Shown piece after piece: positions 1 through 8,372 of a DNA stretch of 64,000 bases; the stretch's first letter is position 1; the number at the start of each line of letters is the position of its first letter. Source of the DNA: Nitrospira_E sp052156535 (GTDB lineage: Bacteria; Nitrospirota; Nitrospiria; Nitrospirales; UBA8639); the NCBI RefSeq assembly GCF_052156535.1, contig NZ_JBQKUP010000035.1, positions 62,001 through 126,000 on the forward strand, given 5' to 3'. Made by a program: the position numbers and the translations under genes. The notes beneath the pieces are model-generated. The model saw only the letters and a program-made list of their open reading frames with translations. It was not told the DNA's origin and made no database searches.

Positions 1-983
1 ACTTCAACTAAAGGTCCGATGACGGTGGCAAACGCGACGGACGATCCCAGGCCGAATGCGGCGATGGCTACGGCGATGGCCAGTTCAAAATTATTGCTGG
101 CTGCCGTGAAAGAGGTGGCCGTAGTTTTGCCATAATCGGCCCCGATGAGTTTGCCCATGCTAAAGCTGACGAGAAACATGAGGATGAAGTAGAGAATGAG
201 TGGCAGGGCAATACGAACCACATCTCCGGGGAGACTGAGCACCATGCCGCCTTTGAGCGTAAACATGGCAAAGATCGTGAACAGCAGTGCCATCAGCGTG
301 AGAGGAGCAATCTTCGGGAGAAACCCCCGTTCATACCACTCGCGGCCTTTTTGTCTGATCCCGATCCAGCGTGAGAGGAACCCGAACACAAAGGGAATGC
401 CCAGATAGATGAAGACACTTTCGGCAATCGTCTGAAAGCTGACGTCGACGACTTCCACAGCCAGACCTAATACCGCAGGCAGAATGTCCAAATAGAACCA
501 GGCCAATCCACTGAAGAAGATCAATTGAAAGAGGCTATTGAAGGCCACCAGGGCCGCCACATATTGGTTGTCGCCTTCGGCGAGTTGATTCCAGACCAGC
601 ACCATGGCAATACACCGCGCCAGCCCGATTAGGATGAGCCCGGTCAGATATTCCGGTGAATCGTGGAGGAATATCACGGCCAAACCAAACATGAGCAAGG
701 GGCCGATAATCCAATTTTGCACCAGTGACAGGAGGAGAATTTTCCAATCACGAAAAATCAACGGCAGCTCTTCATACCTTACACGAGCCAGCGGGGGATA
801 CATCATGAGCATGAGGCCAATGGCGATAGGAATGTTGGTGGTACCAAGGGTAAGGCTATTCACCAATGCCGGTGCACCGGTGAAAACCGAGCCGATCGTG
901 ACGCCGGCCACCATGGCGAGGAGGATCCACCCCGTGAGATAGCGGTCGAGAAATGACAAACGGCGTGGGGCGGACGCGGTCAT
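1..983 (-). CDS. acr3: ACR3-type arsenite efflux permease (3' end outside window)
   Basis: Inner-membrane carrier that exports As(III), the last gene of the ars operon here. The reading frame starts at the ATG at 983 and stays open to the window edge, giving about 327 residues of a family that is usually near 350, so only the last few dozen residues are missing. Many hydrophobic segments are visible. The family hallmarks are present: a GLARCIAMVLVWNQLA segment with the conserved cysteine used in As(III) transport by ACR3, and late in the protein an ASNNFELAIAVA segment with the conserved glutamate. Its start overlaps the arsC stop by the four bases ATGA, so translation is probably coupled. 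The family call is secure; the C-terminus is unseen. Confidence 0.93.
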   Translation of the reverse strand, partial: MTASAPRRLSFLDRYLTGWILLAMVAGVTIGSVFTGAPALVNSLTLGTTNIPIAIGLMLMMYPPLARVRYEELPLIFRDWKILLLSLVQNWIIGPLLMFGLAVIFLHDSPEYLTGLILIGLARCIAMVLVWNQLAEGDNQYVAALVAFNSLFQLIFFSGLAWFYLDILPAVLGLAVEVVDVSFQTIAESVFIYLGIPFVFGFLSRWIGIRQKGREWYERGFLPKIAPLTLMALLFTIFAMFTLKGGMVLSLPGDVVRIALPLILYFILMFLVSFSMGKLIGADYGKTTATSFTAASNNFELAIAVAIAAFGLGSSVAFATVIGPLVE

Positions 984-1402
984 GACAGAACCTCTTCGAT
1001 TCGTGACTTGAGCAGGAAAAAGGTCTGGTCAAAGGCCGCGTTAATTTCTTCTTTCGTACCGATCACCCTGCCCGGATCAGGAATACTCCAATGCAGCTTA
1101 CGCGGGTGACCGGAAAAGATCGGGCAGGCTTCTCCGGCAGCTTGATCGCAGACCGTGATGACCAGGTCAAAAGGCTGTGAAATCATGTCATCCCACGATT
1201 TGCTGTACGGCTGGCCGGGATCAATTCCATGCCGTTTCAAGGTCGAGACGGAACCCGGATGGACGTATCTGGCCGGATGACTTCCTGCACTCCACGCCCG
1301 ATACCGTCCTTGGCCCATGTGGTTAAAGAGGGCTTCGGCCATAATGGAGCGGCACGAATTACCTGTACAGAGAACCAGAACTTTTATTGGTTCTTCAGAC
1401 AT
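980..1402 (-). CDS. arsC: Arsenate reductase, LMW-phosphatase fold (thioredoxin-coupled type)
   Basis: Cytoplasmic enzyme reducing arsenate to arsenite for export by the neighbouring ACR3 pump. The 140-residue length is typical. The P-loop motif CTGNSCR (Cys12 to Arg18) gives the nucleophile, and Cys85 and Cys93 in the VCDQAAGEACP stretch match the second and third redox cysteines of thioredoxin-dependent ArsC. A late DP motif (IPDP) supplies the general acid region of the LMW protein tyrosine phosphatase fold. The start overlaps the end of the arsI-like gene by 8 bases and has no strong ribosome binding site, which suggests translational coupling. Function by family knowledge; the electron donor (thioredoxin rather than glutaredoxin) is inferred from the cysteine layout. 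Confidence 0.93.
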   Translation of the reverse strand: MSEEPIKVLVLCTGNSCRSIMAEALFNHMGQGRYRAWSAGSHPARYVHPGSVSTLKRHGIDPGQPYSKSWDDMISQPFDLVITVCDQAAGEACPIFSGHPRKLHWSIPDPGRVIGTKEEINAAFDQTFFLLKSRIEEVLS

Positions 1403-1874
1403 TGGTACAGCAGCCGCTGGATTCCTGTACCGGCATGTTCGCCTCGGGACTCGCCAGAACAGACGGTTCGCAACATGCAGAATCCGTGTTCGCCGAATGA
1501 GTTGAAAAAATTTCCGCGTCTTCCATCGTACGGTAGGCTTCCCACGGGACTCCGGCAGGATCCACTACCCAGGATTTATCCGATTTGGCATAACAACACA
1601 AAGCCTCGCCTTCCTCTGCTACCGCGAGATTCCCGGCTTGAAATCGTTGCCTGATCTCGTCCAACTCCTGTTTCTCCTCAACCTGAATGCCCAGGTGATC
1701 CACGCCTTTCGTGGATGACCGGGTGGAGATGGCCAGATTGACGCAGGGATCGTCAAGCATCCATTTGGCATAGTCCGGTTTGCGTTTAACCGGTTCCGCT
1801 CCAAACAGCTTGCTGTAAAACCCGATGGCTTCTTCCAACTGTTCGACGCCGATATGGATATGAAGACGTTTCAT
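1395..1874 (-). CDS. arsI: ArsI/CadI-family VOC dioxygenase with Cys-rich tail
   Basis: Member of the vicinal-oxygen-chelate fold; ArsI homologues are Fe(II)-dependent C-As lyases that demethylate trivalent organoarsenicals, and CadI is a close relative. The start at 1874 has a GGAGG site 8 bases upstream; an in-frame ATG further upstream lacks this. The 159-residue protein has the adjacent pair Cys93-Cys94 (CCYA), which in ArsI binds the arsenical, plus His5/His7, His60 and Glu112 as plausible metal ligands. The C-terminal 40 residues carry two more CC pairs (ACCEPS and GCCTNV). It overlaps arsR by ATGA and arsC by 8 bases, so it is an integral operon member. Arsenic context favours ArsI over cadmium-linked CadI; activity is inferred. 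Confidence 0.82.
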   Translation of the reverse strand: MKRLHIHIGVEQLEEAIGFYSKLFGAEPVKRKPDYAKWMLDDPCVNLAISTRSSTKGVDHLGIQVEEKQELDEIRQRFQAGNLAVAEEGEALCCYAKSDKSWVVDPAGVPWEAYRTMEDAEIFSTHSANTDSACCEPSVLASPEANMPVQESSGCCTNV

Positions 1875-2248
1875 GAATGGGCCTCCTTGTGTGTGGGTTG
1901 GCAACAATTCGAGAGTTCAATAATGCTGCACTTCTTTTTCTTATTGTCCCGGATACTGGCCATATCCTCGCGGCAGCAGTCTTTGACCATATAGCGAATC
2001 AGATCGGTAAAAAATTCAAAGTTGGCGCTGTAAATAATTGATCGGCCTTTTCGGTGAGAACGGACCAGTCCCGCATTACTCATGTGCGACAGGTGAAAGG
2101 AGAGGGTGTTATGGGGAATGGCCAGGGCCTCGCTCAACGTCCCGGCGGGTACGCCTGCCAGACCATATTCCACCAGCAGACGAAAGACACGTAGCCGCGT
2201 TTCCTGAGACAAAGCATTAAAAGCCAGAAGAGCGTCATTAATTTCCAT
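1871..2248 (-). CDS. arsR: ArsR-family arsenic-responsive repressor
   Basis: Winged-helix metalloregulator that should repress this operon until As(III) or an organoarsenical binds. The 125-residue protein has a recognition-helix region around residues 45-62 (HNTLSFHLSHMSNAG). Potential inducer-binding cysteines are C-terminal: Cys91-Cys92, Cys107 and Cys115-Cys116. This resembles the C-terminal site of Acidithiobacillus-type ArsR, not the ELCVCDL site of classical plasmid ArsR. It is first in the operon and overlaps arsI by ATGA. A perfect 7-base inverted repeat covers its own start codon, implying autoregulation. The type of site (As(III) versus MAs(III)) cannot be decided from sequence. 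Confidence 0.9.
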   Translation of the reverse strand: MEINDALLAFNALSQETRLRVFRLLVEYGLAGVPAGTLSEALAIPHNTLSFHLSHMSNAGLVRSHRKGRSIIYSANFEFFTDLIRYMVKDCCREDMASIRDNKKKKCSIIELSNCCQPTHKEAHS

Positions 2249-2283
2249 ATGTCTAGAATAATGGACATATTAAAAAAAAGCAA
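2247..2283 (-). promoter_or_regulatory. Promoter and palindromic operator of the ars operon
   Basis: Read on the minus strand, a -35-like TTGCTT (2283-2278) is followed after exactly 17 bases by a -10-like TATTCT (2260-2255). The perfect inverted repeat ATATGTC/GACATAT (2247-2253 and 2264-2270, 10-base spacer) brackets the -10 box and reaches into the arsR start codon at 2248. Only six bases separate the -10 box from the ATG, so the transcript would be leaderless or nearly so. Binding by ArsR at the palindrome is inferred from position. Confidence 0.6.
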
Positions 2284-2349
2284 GCGCCTGAAACATGTGC
2301 ATCAACCCAATTGAGATCTATGTACTTTTTCCCTGAGTCGACCACGCGA

Positions 2350-2733
2350 CTATTTTGCTCCTCCGAACGTTCTGATATACGCCAGGACTTCCTTCATCTC
2401 CTCCTCAGATAAGGCATATTCCCACTTCCCCATGGCCGTGTTGGGATGCCCGTTCCGGATCGTCTCCAATAACGCCTCATCGGTTTTGTTCTGAGTTGCC
2501 GGGGCCTTCAAATCTGCAGGCGGCGGATCAAAGAGAGGATAGGCCTCTTCCTTTCCGGCTTTTCCGTGGCAGGCCGAACACAATCGTTGATAGAGGCCTT
2601 TACCCTTTTCCACTGAGGTATCCTGTCCGTGTACCACCTGGACATTTTCACCCGGGATCAACCAGAGTGTCAGCCCGATCAGTGCGATGCTCCCCACTTG
2701 CCACCATACGGATACATGATGCCTCCTCGACAT
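2350..2733 (-). CDS. Small monohaem c-type cytochrome
   Basis: Exported or membrane-anchored electron carrier of about 127 residues. The start at 2733 has a GGAGG site 8 bases upstream; an earlier in-frame ATG at 2796 would overlap the preceding gene and lacks such a site. An N-terminal hydrophobic segment (about residues 10-27) acts as signal or anchor. The haem site is CSACH (Cys52, Cys55, His56), and a Met in NTAMGKW is the likely distal ligand, as in class I cytochromes. It ends with the typical LAYIRTF helix. It follows the mla-type genes on the same strand with a 56-base gap, so it could be read through from them, although a functional link to lipid transport is not evident. A related but distinct cytochrome is at 40922-41302. 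Confidence 0.85.
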   Translation of the reverse strand: MSRRHHVSVWWQVGSIALIGLTLWLIPGENVQVVHGQDTSVEKGKGLYQRLCSACHGKAGKEEAYPLFDPPPADLKAPATQNKTDEALLETIRNGHPNTAMGKWEYALSEEEMKEVLAYIRTFGGAK

Positions 2734-2789
2734 ACTCAAGGCCCTCCTTCCCTCACGGAGATTCGGAAAAATCCGATGGAATGTGTCAC

Positions 2790-3428
2790 TTAACAATGCG
2801 ACGATTTCGCTGTTTGCAGACAGCCCTGCAACCAGTGTTGTAGCTCAACCAACAACTTCCCAACGACTTTTTGGGCAGCTTGCACGCCACCATACGCATC
2901 TTCGCTGGGCGCCATTTCATAAAATTCGAAAATCCGCGTTCCAATGACGCGCGGGTCAAAAACGGTCACCAGTTGTACCCGCAGTGCCAATCGAATTCGA
3001 CTCGGCTGTTGTGTGAATTCCTGAACCAACGCCACCTGGGAGAGGTCCAAGCGATAGTCCCCTCGAAGCACGGAAGGCAGTTGAATCACCGCACCCCATT
3101 CCCCACTGCCTTCGAGTGCATTCATGATTAACGGGGCCAGCATTCGGGCGGGGGAATCGACCCATTGGCTGGTGGCAAAATAGCGAATTTCATAGGGAAC
3201 CTGTTCATAGGCCATTCGTTGCGATCCATATCCCGGAGCAGGTTGAGGGAGCGACACAAGAAGACTTGGCAAATTCGATGGACGGGATCTATCCGTTCCC
3301 CGGGCTTCCCCACCTTCCCCTATTTCCAGGACATACGACCGCACCGGCTCATCCGTCCCTCGAGAGAGTGCACAGGCGGAAAGTGCTGTCGAAAGGATTA
3401 TGGCCGCCAGCAGGAATATGGCTTTCAT
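2790..3428 (-). CDS. ABC-type transport auxiliary lipoprotein (PqiC/YmbA-like)
   Basis: Predicted lipoprotein of 212 residues with a signal peptide and lipobox LSAC (Cys19), expected to be anchored in the envelope. The sequence SYVLEIGEGG near the N-terminus, the beta-rich middle (IRYFATSQWVDSPARML) and the C-terminal AAQKVVGKLLVEL helix fit the ABC_trans_aux family, which accompanies MCE/MlaD proteins in lipid transport systems. The start at 3428 has a GGAGAG site; the in-frame ATG upstream at 3470 overlaps mlaD and would precede the signal peptide. It lies 4 bases after the mlaD stop, so it is part of the same operon. The substrate is assumed to be phospholipid by analogy. Confidence 0.8.
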   Translation of the reverse strand: MKAIFLLAAIILSTALSACALSRGTDEPVRSYVLEIGEGGEARGTDRSRPSNLPSLLVSLPQPAPGYGSQRMAYEQVPYEIRYFATSQWVDSPARMLAPLIMNALEGSGEWGAVIQLPSVLRGDYRLDLSQVALVQEFTQQPSRIRLALRVQLVTVFDPRVIGTRIFEFYEMAPSEDAYGGVQAAQKVVGKLLVELQHWLQGCLQTAKSSHC

Positions 3429-3432
3429 GTCT

Positions 3433-4398
3433 TTACTCTCCGGGACCTCTGGGTTGAGATGGTCGACCATAAATCAGCGAATCGGGTTCCTGCTCGATTT
3501 GATGAGCCACTCGTTGCAACGTGTTTGTCAGCTGCCGGAGTTCGATGACTAATTGCCCGGTCTCACCCAAGGTTTCGCGCGTGAATTGCTGGATCTCCGG
3601 ATGGCTTTCCTCAACGATGGACTCCAACGTCTTTCCGGTTCGGGCCAATTCTTCCGCTACCGTCTTGACCGCTGTGACACTCTGGTGAATTCGCGCGACC
3701 AGTCTTGGCATGTCCTGGTTCACCGTTGAGGTCAGGATGGCCAGATTCTCGGCAGCTTCGGACGCCCGGTCAATTCCCTGAGCTATCGATTCATTATGCC
3801 GCATCAATGTGTGAGACACTTTGGAAAGGTCATTCAGAATCCCTTCCATCTTTAAGCGATTCTCCTCATTCATGAAAGCCGCAGCGTTTTCACTCAACCC
3901 ATGCAGGCTACTCAAAAGCTTGGAAAGCCCATGCTCCGAGAGAAGACGCGAAATGGCCATATCCAAACGAAAGAAGAGCGAGGGTTTCGTCTGAATGACT
4001 GGATACTCCTGACCGGGTTCGGGCTCCAATTTCGGAGCCTCGCGACTTCCTCCTTCCAAATTCATCGTCGCCAATCCGGTTAATCCTTGCGTTTCCAACG
4101 TCGCGACCGTATCGGTCTTGATCGGTGTGTCCCGAAGAATATCAAGCGTCAAACGCACCTCCTCGGTATTATCCGGATTCAACGCAATCTCCTTCACTCG
4201 CCCCACGTTCACGCCCCGATATTTTACCGTCGAGTCGACGCTCAACCCGGACACGGATTGCCGCATGTAGGCATGGTACTGGTCGTACGCACCGCGGTAA
4301 TCCGATTTCCCCAACCACAACACCATTCCCACCGCAATCGCACCCAGCACAAAGACGAACACTCCGACAATGACGTAATTCCCTCGGGGCTCCATCAT
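3433..4398 (-). CDS. mlaD: MlaD-type MCE-domain substrate-binding protein
   Basis: Membrane-anchored periplasmic subunit of the Mla-type retrograde phospholipid transporter. The 321-residue protein begins with a single transmembrane helix (about residues 8-30, NYVIVGVFVFVLGAIAVGM) followed by an MCE domain around residues 40-115, with the core VKYRGVNVGRVKEI and the hydrophobic tip-like segment LTGLATMNLEGG. The remaining C-terminal part is mostly amphipathic helix (LSEHGLSKLLSSLHGLSENA onwards), longer than in E. coli MlaD and closer to long single-MCE proteins of the Mce/TTG2C group. It overlaps mlaF by four bases. Role is by family and operon context. Confidence 0.88.
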   Translation of the reverse strand: MMEPRGNYVIVGVFVFVLGAIAVGMVLWLGKSDYRGAYDQYHAYMRQSVSGLSVDSTVKYRGVNVGRVKEIALNPDNTEEVRLTLDILRDTPIKTDTVATLETQGLTGLATMNLEGGSREAPKLEPEPGQEYPVIQTKPSLFFRLDMAISRLLSEHGLSKLLSSLHGLSENAAAFMNEENRLKMEGILNDLSKVSHTLMRHNESIAQGIDRASEAAENLAILTSTVNQDMPRLVARIHQSVTAVKTVAEELARTGKTLESIVEESHPEIQQFTRETLGETGQLVIELRQLTNTLQRVAHQIEQEPDSLIYGRPSQPRGPGE

Positions 4399-5189
4399 GA
4401 AACCTCATATTGACTCTGGGCCGCCCTCCCCCGGGGACCATGGAAATATTCATGAATGATCGGGTCGCTTGATTCCGCCAGTTCGTGCATTGTTCCTACA
4501 CCCAGGATGGTGCCATTCCCGAGCACCGCGACACGATCGGCGATGCGCCAGAGAGAATCAAGGTCATGCGTGACCATCACCACCGTTAATCCTAGTACCG
4601 CTTTCAACTGCAGGACCAACGCATCAAATCCCGCCGCAATGATGGGATCCAAGCCGGCAGTGGGTTCATCTAAAAAAAGGAGCTCCGGATCCATGACAAT
4701 CGCCCGTGCCAACGCCGCTCGTCGCCGCATACCCCCACTCAATTCACTGGGGAATTTATCGGCACTGTCCATGGGCAATTCGACCGTGGCAATTTTCACG
4801 GCCACAATGTCGCGAATGAGTTCCGGGGAGATATCAGTATGCTCCTTTAACGGTACGGCGACATTTTCCGCTAACGTCAACGAACTGAATAACGCGCCCT
4901 GCTGAAACATGACTCCCAAACGCCGGTACACATTCTGGGCGCCCTGCTCTCCTAACCCTGCCACGTCCTGTCCGAACAGGCGAATGGTTCCTTCAGCCTG
5001 TACGTGTAATCCAATGATTTCTCGCAAGAGTGTGGATTTTCCTGAACCATTGCCACCTGCGATAGCAAAGATCTCCCCCGACATAATCGTTAAATTGACA
5101 TCCTCATGGACAACGGCGTCACCAAACCTGGTACACACGTGGCTCACTTCAATAACAGGATTTGCGTGATGAATAGCTTCTGATGCCAT
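4395..5189 (-). CDS. mlaF: MlaF-type ABC transporter ATPase
   Basis: Cytoplasmic ATPase powering the Mla-type complex. The canonical motifs are all present: Walker A GGNGSGKST, a Q-loop region GVMFQQGALF, signature LSGGMRRRAALAR, Walker B LLFLDEPTAGLDP and the switch histidine in VMVTHDLDSL. The GMR form of the signature and the FSSLTLAENV segment after the Q-loop are typical of MlaF/Ttg2A. The start at 5189 lies two bases after the mlaE stop; an in-frame ATG at 5207 inside mlaE is possible. The C-terminal extension (FHGPRGRAAQ) is a common end in this family. It overlaps mlaD, so subunits are made in order E, F, D. Confidence 0.92.
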   Translation of the reverse strand: MASEAIHHANPVIEVSHVCTRFGDAVVHEDVNLTIMSGEIFAIAGGNGSGKSTLLREIIGLHVQAEGTIRLFGQDVAGLGEQGAQNVYRRLGVMFQQGALFSSLTLAENVAVPLKEHTDISPELIRDIVAVKIATVELPMDSADKFPSELSGGMRRRAALARAIVMDPELLFLDEPTAGLDPIIAAGFDALVLQLKAVLGLTVVMVTHDLDSLWRIADRVAVLGNGTILGVGTMHELAESSDPIIHEYFHGPRGRAAQSQYEVS

Positions 5190-5191
5190 CG

Positions 5192-6319
5192 TTAAATATT
5201 CCACCAACTAAAGACAATGCTGCACACCGCATCAAACACGATAACGAGAAAAATACTTTGGACCACGCCAATCGTGGTTCTCTTTCCCACATCATCGACA
5301 TTGCCACGGATCTGAAGCCCCTGATAACAGCCGACCATGGCGATGATAACGGCGAAACAGGGGGCTTTCCCAATCCCGATGAAAAAGTGCCGGAGCGCCA
5401 CGGACTCTTCAAATCGACCCACAAACTCCACTCCGCTGACATTCAGCTGACTGGAAGCAACCAATGCCCCTCCAATGACTCCCAGAATATCCGCATACAC
5501 CGTCAAAAGGGGAACCGCGATGACGAGCGCAAAGACCCGCGGAAGTACCAGCAATTGCATGGGCGAAAGTCCCAGGGTCCTGACGGCATCCAACTCTTCC
5601 GTCACCTTCATCGTTCCAATCTGAGCAGCATAGGCTGATCCCGAACGCCCGGCAATCAGAATGGCCACGATCAAAGGAGAAATTTCACGAAACAATGAGA
5701 TGCCGACGAGATCCACCACAAAAATATTGGCTCCAAACTGACGCAACTGTTCGGCACCCTGATACGCAATCACCACACCCATGAGAAAGGCGAGTAACCC
5801 GGTAATCGGCAACGCATGATATCCATCCCGGTCAAGGCTGTGAAACAACGCTCTCCATCGGATTAATGAAGGTCGTCGGAGTGCACGGAACATATCAACC
5901 GTCGCCTCTCCGACAAACGCTAGCGCTTTCACCATAGGGCCGGTATGCCGGGACACCCACCATTTGAAATTTTTCTGCTTATGCTCTTTCACGGGTAATG
6001 CGGGATGAACTCGATCCCAATGGCTCGAAACTAATTGCATCAGTTCCTCAAACTCCGGACGGAGGCCTTCAAGCGAGACGTGGTGCCCTTTTGAGCGAAG
6101 CTCCATAATCGTCCGATACAGCACAATTGCACCACCCGTATCCATGGCCCGAATATTCACCACATCCCAAACCAGATCTCTCTCCAACGGCCATTGGATT
6201 TCCGTCAGTAACGTATTCAGCATTGAGAGATGCGGTATGACCCATGATCCTTCACAACGAATGATGGAATCATCCATGATGTGGACATGAGGCACTCTAT
6301 TTTGATGTATTCCAGTCAT
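5192..6319 (-). CDS. mlaE: MlaE-type permease with N-terminal STAS-like domain
   Basis: Inner-membrane permease of the Mla-type phospholipid transporter. About the first 110 residues resemble a STAS/MlaB-like domain (TEIQWPLERDLVWDVVNIRAMDTGGAIVLYRTIMEL), so the MlaB function appears fused to the permease, as in many non-enteric bacteria. The permease part has the family motifs RALRRPSLIRW, the conserved EISPLIVAILIAGRSGSAYAAQ loop and GTMKVTEELDAVRTLG. The start is uncertain because no strong ribosome binding site is visible: 6319 is chosen because it gives a normal length (375 residues), 6277 is the alternative, and the frame stays open upstream to 6544 with unlikely sequence. First gene of the operon. 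Confidence 0.88.
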   Translation of the reverse strand: MTGIHQNRVPHVHIMDDSIIRCEGSWVIPHLSMLNTLLTEIQWPLERDLVWDVVNIRAMDTGGAIVLYRTIMELRSKGHHVSLEGLRPEFEELMQLVSSHWDRVHPALPVKEHKQKNFKWWVSRHTGPMVKALAFVGEATVDMFRALRRPSLIRWRALFHSLDRDGYHALPITGLLAFLMGVVIAYQGAEQLRQFGANIFVVDLVGISLFREISPLIVAILIAGRSGSAYAAQIGTMKVTEELDAVRTLGLSPMQLLVLPRVFALVIAVPLLTVYADILGVIGGALVASSQLNVSGVEFVGRFEESVALRHFFIGIGKAPCFAVIIAMVGCYQGLQIRGNVDDVGKRTTIGVVQSIFLVIVFDAVCSIVFSWWNI

Positions 6320-6719
6320 AGGTAACCGGAAAAATTGCGTGAGAAGATAACCAAAAGGTTTTGGGAAACAATGCCGGGCCTTGCGTCCTTTCTCTAGGAT
6401 AAACCAACTGCAATGGGAATGCCTGGAAACATGGACAACGCCATAAACTTTCCTTCCGCATGGTGATTTCTTGAAAAACCTTTTTAGAACCCCGTACTTG
6501 GAGGTTTTTTTCTTAAAACCACCACCTCTAGATATCCTACCCAAAAATCATATTCTTCCACATTGGGTTCAGTGGCGCGAAATGCTACATCTGAAATGTT
6601 AACTATTTTCAAAATTCTCTGAAAAACCGTGAGTTCTGAGTGCTTTACCCTTTGAGCACAACCCTTGCTGTCGTTTCTCTCTCAGGAGTGAAGATGAATA
6701 TTTTTTGCCACTGATATCG

Positions 6720-7607
6720 ATGACCACAAGCATTCCCCCTTTGAATATCACCATAGCCCAACGGCTGAAAGAAGTGGCTGAACTTCTGCACAGCCAGGGC
6801 AGCAATCCCTTTCGGGCTCAAGCCTATCACTATGCAGCCCAGACACTCGAACAGTTAAAACAACCCGTCGACGAGCTGATCCGCACTAAGGGGGTTGAAG
6901 AGCTGAAAACTCTTCCCGGTATCGGAGAAAGTCTGGCCCGTGCCATACGGGAACTTGTCCTCCGAGGAAGATTACCGATGCTCGAACGGTTACGAGGTGA
7001 AGCGGAGCCCGAAAGTCTGTTGGCCACGATTCCTGGAATCGGGAAAAAACTGGCCGCTCGCCTCCATCATGACTTGGAAATCGATACACTGGAAGAACTG
7101 GAAACGGCCGCTCATGATGGGCGGTTACGGCAGGCAGGCGGTATTGGAGATAAACGCCTGGCCGGGATTATGGCCTGTTTAACTGAACGATTGGGACGCG
7201 TTCGAGCCAAAGTTCAGCAGGATACGCAAGACATCCCTTCCATCGAAGAACTGCTGGATGTGGATCGGGAATACCGGGAAACAGCCAAAGCCGGACTGCT
7301 GCATTGCTTTGCTCCACGCCGGTTCAATCCCACCCATGAAGCCTGGCTCCCCATCCTTCATACGCAACGCGGGGATCGGCATTACACGGCCTTATTTTCC
7401 AACACGGCCCGGGCGCATCAAAAAGGGAAAACCCACGACTGGGTCGTATTGTTTTTCGACGATAAGGAGAAAGACTCCCAATGTACAATCATCACCGCTG
7501 AATGGGGAATCCTTGACGGGCGACGAATCGTGAGGGGCCGGGAAGGGGAATGCCTGCGCTATTATGAAAAACAGACAGCCCCCGAACAGGAGACCGCCAC
7601 CTCATGA
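6720..7607 (+). CDS. Helix-hairpin-helix protein related to the PolX N-terminal domain, no polymerase domain
   Basis: DNA-binding protein of about 295 residues. The N-terminal 70 residues (AQRLKEVAELLHSQGSNPFR and the following AQAYHYAAQTL) match the 8-kDa DNA-binding domain of family X polymerases. Two HhH motifs follow: LKTLPGIGESLARAI and LATIPGIGKKLAARL, then a third weaker one (RQAGGIGDKRLAGI). The C-terminal third (from about residue 195) does not show the nucleotidyltransferase GS...D.D motif; it is a beta-rich region containing LFSNTARAHQKGKTHDWVVL. It probably recognises DNA gaps or structures rather than synthesising DNA. The ATG at 6720 is chosen; a TTG at 6705 is closer to an AGGAG at 6684-6688. 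It precedes the Suf-like pair by 30 bases on the same strand. Confidence 0.75.
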   Translation: MTTSIPPLNITIAQRLKEVAELLHSQGSNPFRAQAYHYAAQTLEQLKQPVDELIRTKGVEELKTLPGIGESLARAIRELVLRGRLPMLERLRGEAEPESLLATIPGIGKKLAARLHHDLEIDTLEELETAAHDGRLRQAGGIGDKRLAGIMACLTERLGRVRAKVQQDTQDIPSIEELLDVDREYRETAKAGLLHCFAPRRFNPTHEAWLPILHTQRGDRHYTALFSNTARAHQKGKTHDWVVLFFDDKEKDSQCTIITAEWGILDGRRIVRGREGECLRYYEKQTAPEQETATS

Positions 7608-7637
7608 AGATTTTGATAAGAAGGAAAGACAACCGAC

Positions 7638-8366
7638 ATGCCGTTGGTCGACATTCAACATCTCGTGTTTGAAATTCATGGAAAGGCGATCCTCCAGGAT
7701 CTCACTCTCCCTATTGAAAAACAGGAAATCCACGCATTGGTAGGGGCCAATGGCTCGGGGAAAAGCACATTGGCCTATGTCTTAATGGGTTGCCAGGGAT
7801 TTGCTCCCACCAGCGGCCTGATGACCTTCAAGGGGAAGGATCTTGGGCCTTTGCCGATGTTTGAACGAGCACGATTGGGCATGACCCTCGCGTGGCAGGA
7901 ACCGGCTCGCTTCGAAGGCATGACCGTCTCTCAATACATCCGCCTAGGAAATGCGGACATCGATCCCGCACCGTATCTCACCAGGGTGGGACTCTCACCT
8001 GACACCTATGGGAACCGCTTGGTTGATACATCATTGAGCGGAGGCGAACGCAAACGTATTGAACTGGCGTCCGTCCTGGCCATGAAACCTCTATTCGCCA
8101 TTCTGGATGAACCCACTGCCGGGATCGACATGCTCTCCGTCCAGGACATGATGCATGTCATTCGATCGTTTAAAGAAGGAGGCGCCTCCGTCTTGCTAAT
8201 TACTCACCAGGAAACGATTGCCTTGATGGCCGATCATGCCTCGCAACTCTGCGGGGGAAGGATTATTGCCTCGGGAAATCCTAAGGACATTGCCGACCAG
8301 TATATAAAGGGCAGCTGCGTTCGATGTGACGGTGAACGCTGCCTACCATTGTCCATGGCCAGGTAG
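7638..8366 (+). CDS. sufC: SufC-like Fe-S assembly ATPase
   Basis: ABC-type ATPase without a membrane partner, the energy subunit of a SufBC/SmsCB-type Fe-S cluster scaffold. The 242 residues contain Walker A GANGSGKST, the signature LSGGERKRIELASVLA, Walker B FAILDEPTAGIDM and the switch His in LLITHQETI. The glutamate and histidine catalytic residues are therefore intact. The Gly-Ile-Asp in the D-loop (AGIDMLSV) is the SufC hallmark. A short C-terminal tail with three cysteines (SCVRCDGERC) is unusual for SufC. Seven bases separate it from the SufB/D-like gene, and no sufD, sufS or sufU is nearby, so it is a minimal two-gene arrangement. Confidence 0.85.
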   Translation: MPLVDIQHLVFEIHGKAILQDLTLPIEKQEIHALVGANGSGKSTLAYVLMGCQGFAPTSGLMTFKGKDLGPLPMFERARLGMTLAWQEPARFEGMTVSQYIRLGNADIDPAPYLTRVGLSPDTYGNRLVDTSLSGGERKRIELASVLAMKPLFAILDEPTAGIDMLSVQDMMHVIRSFKEGGASVLLITHQETIALMADHASQLCGGRIIASGNPKDIADQYIKGSCVRCDGERCLPLSMAR

Positions 8367-8372
8367 GACTCT

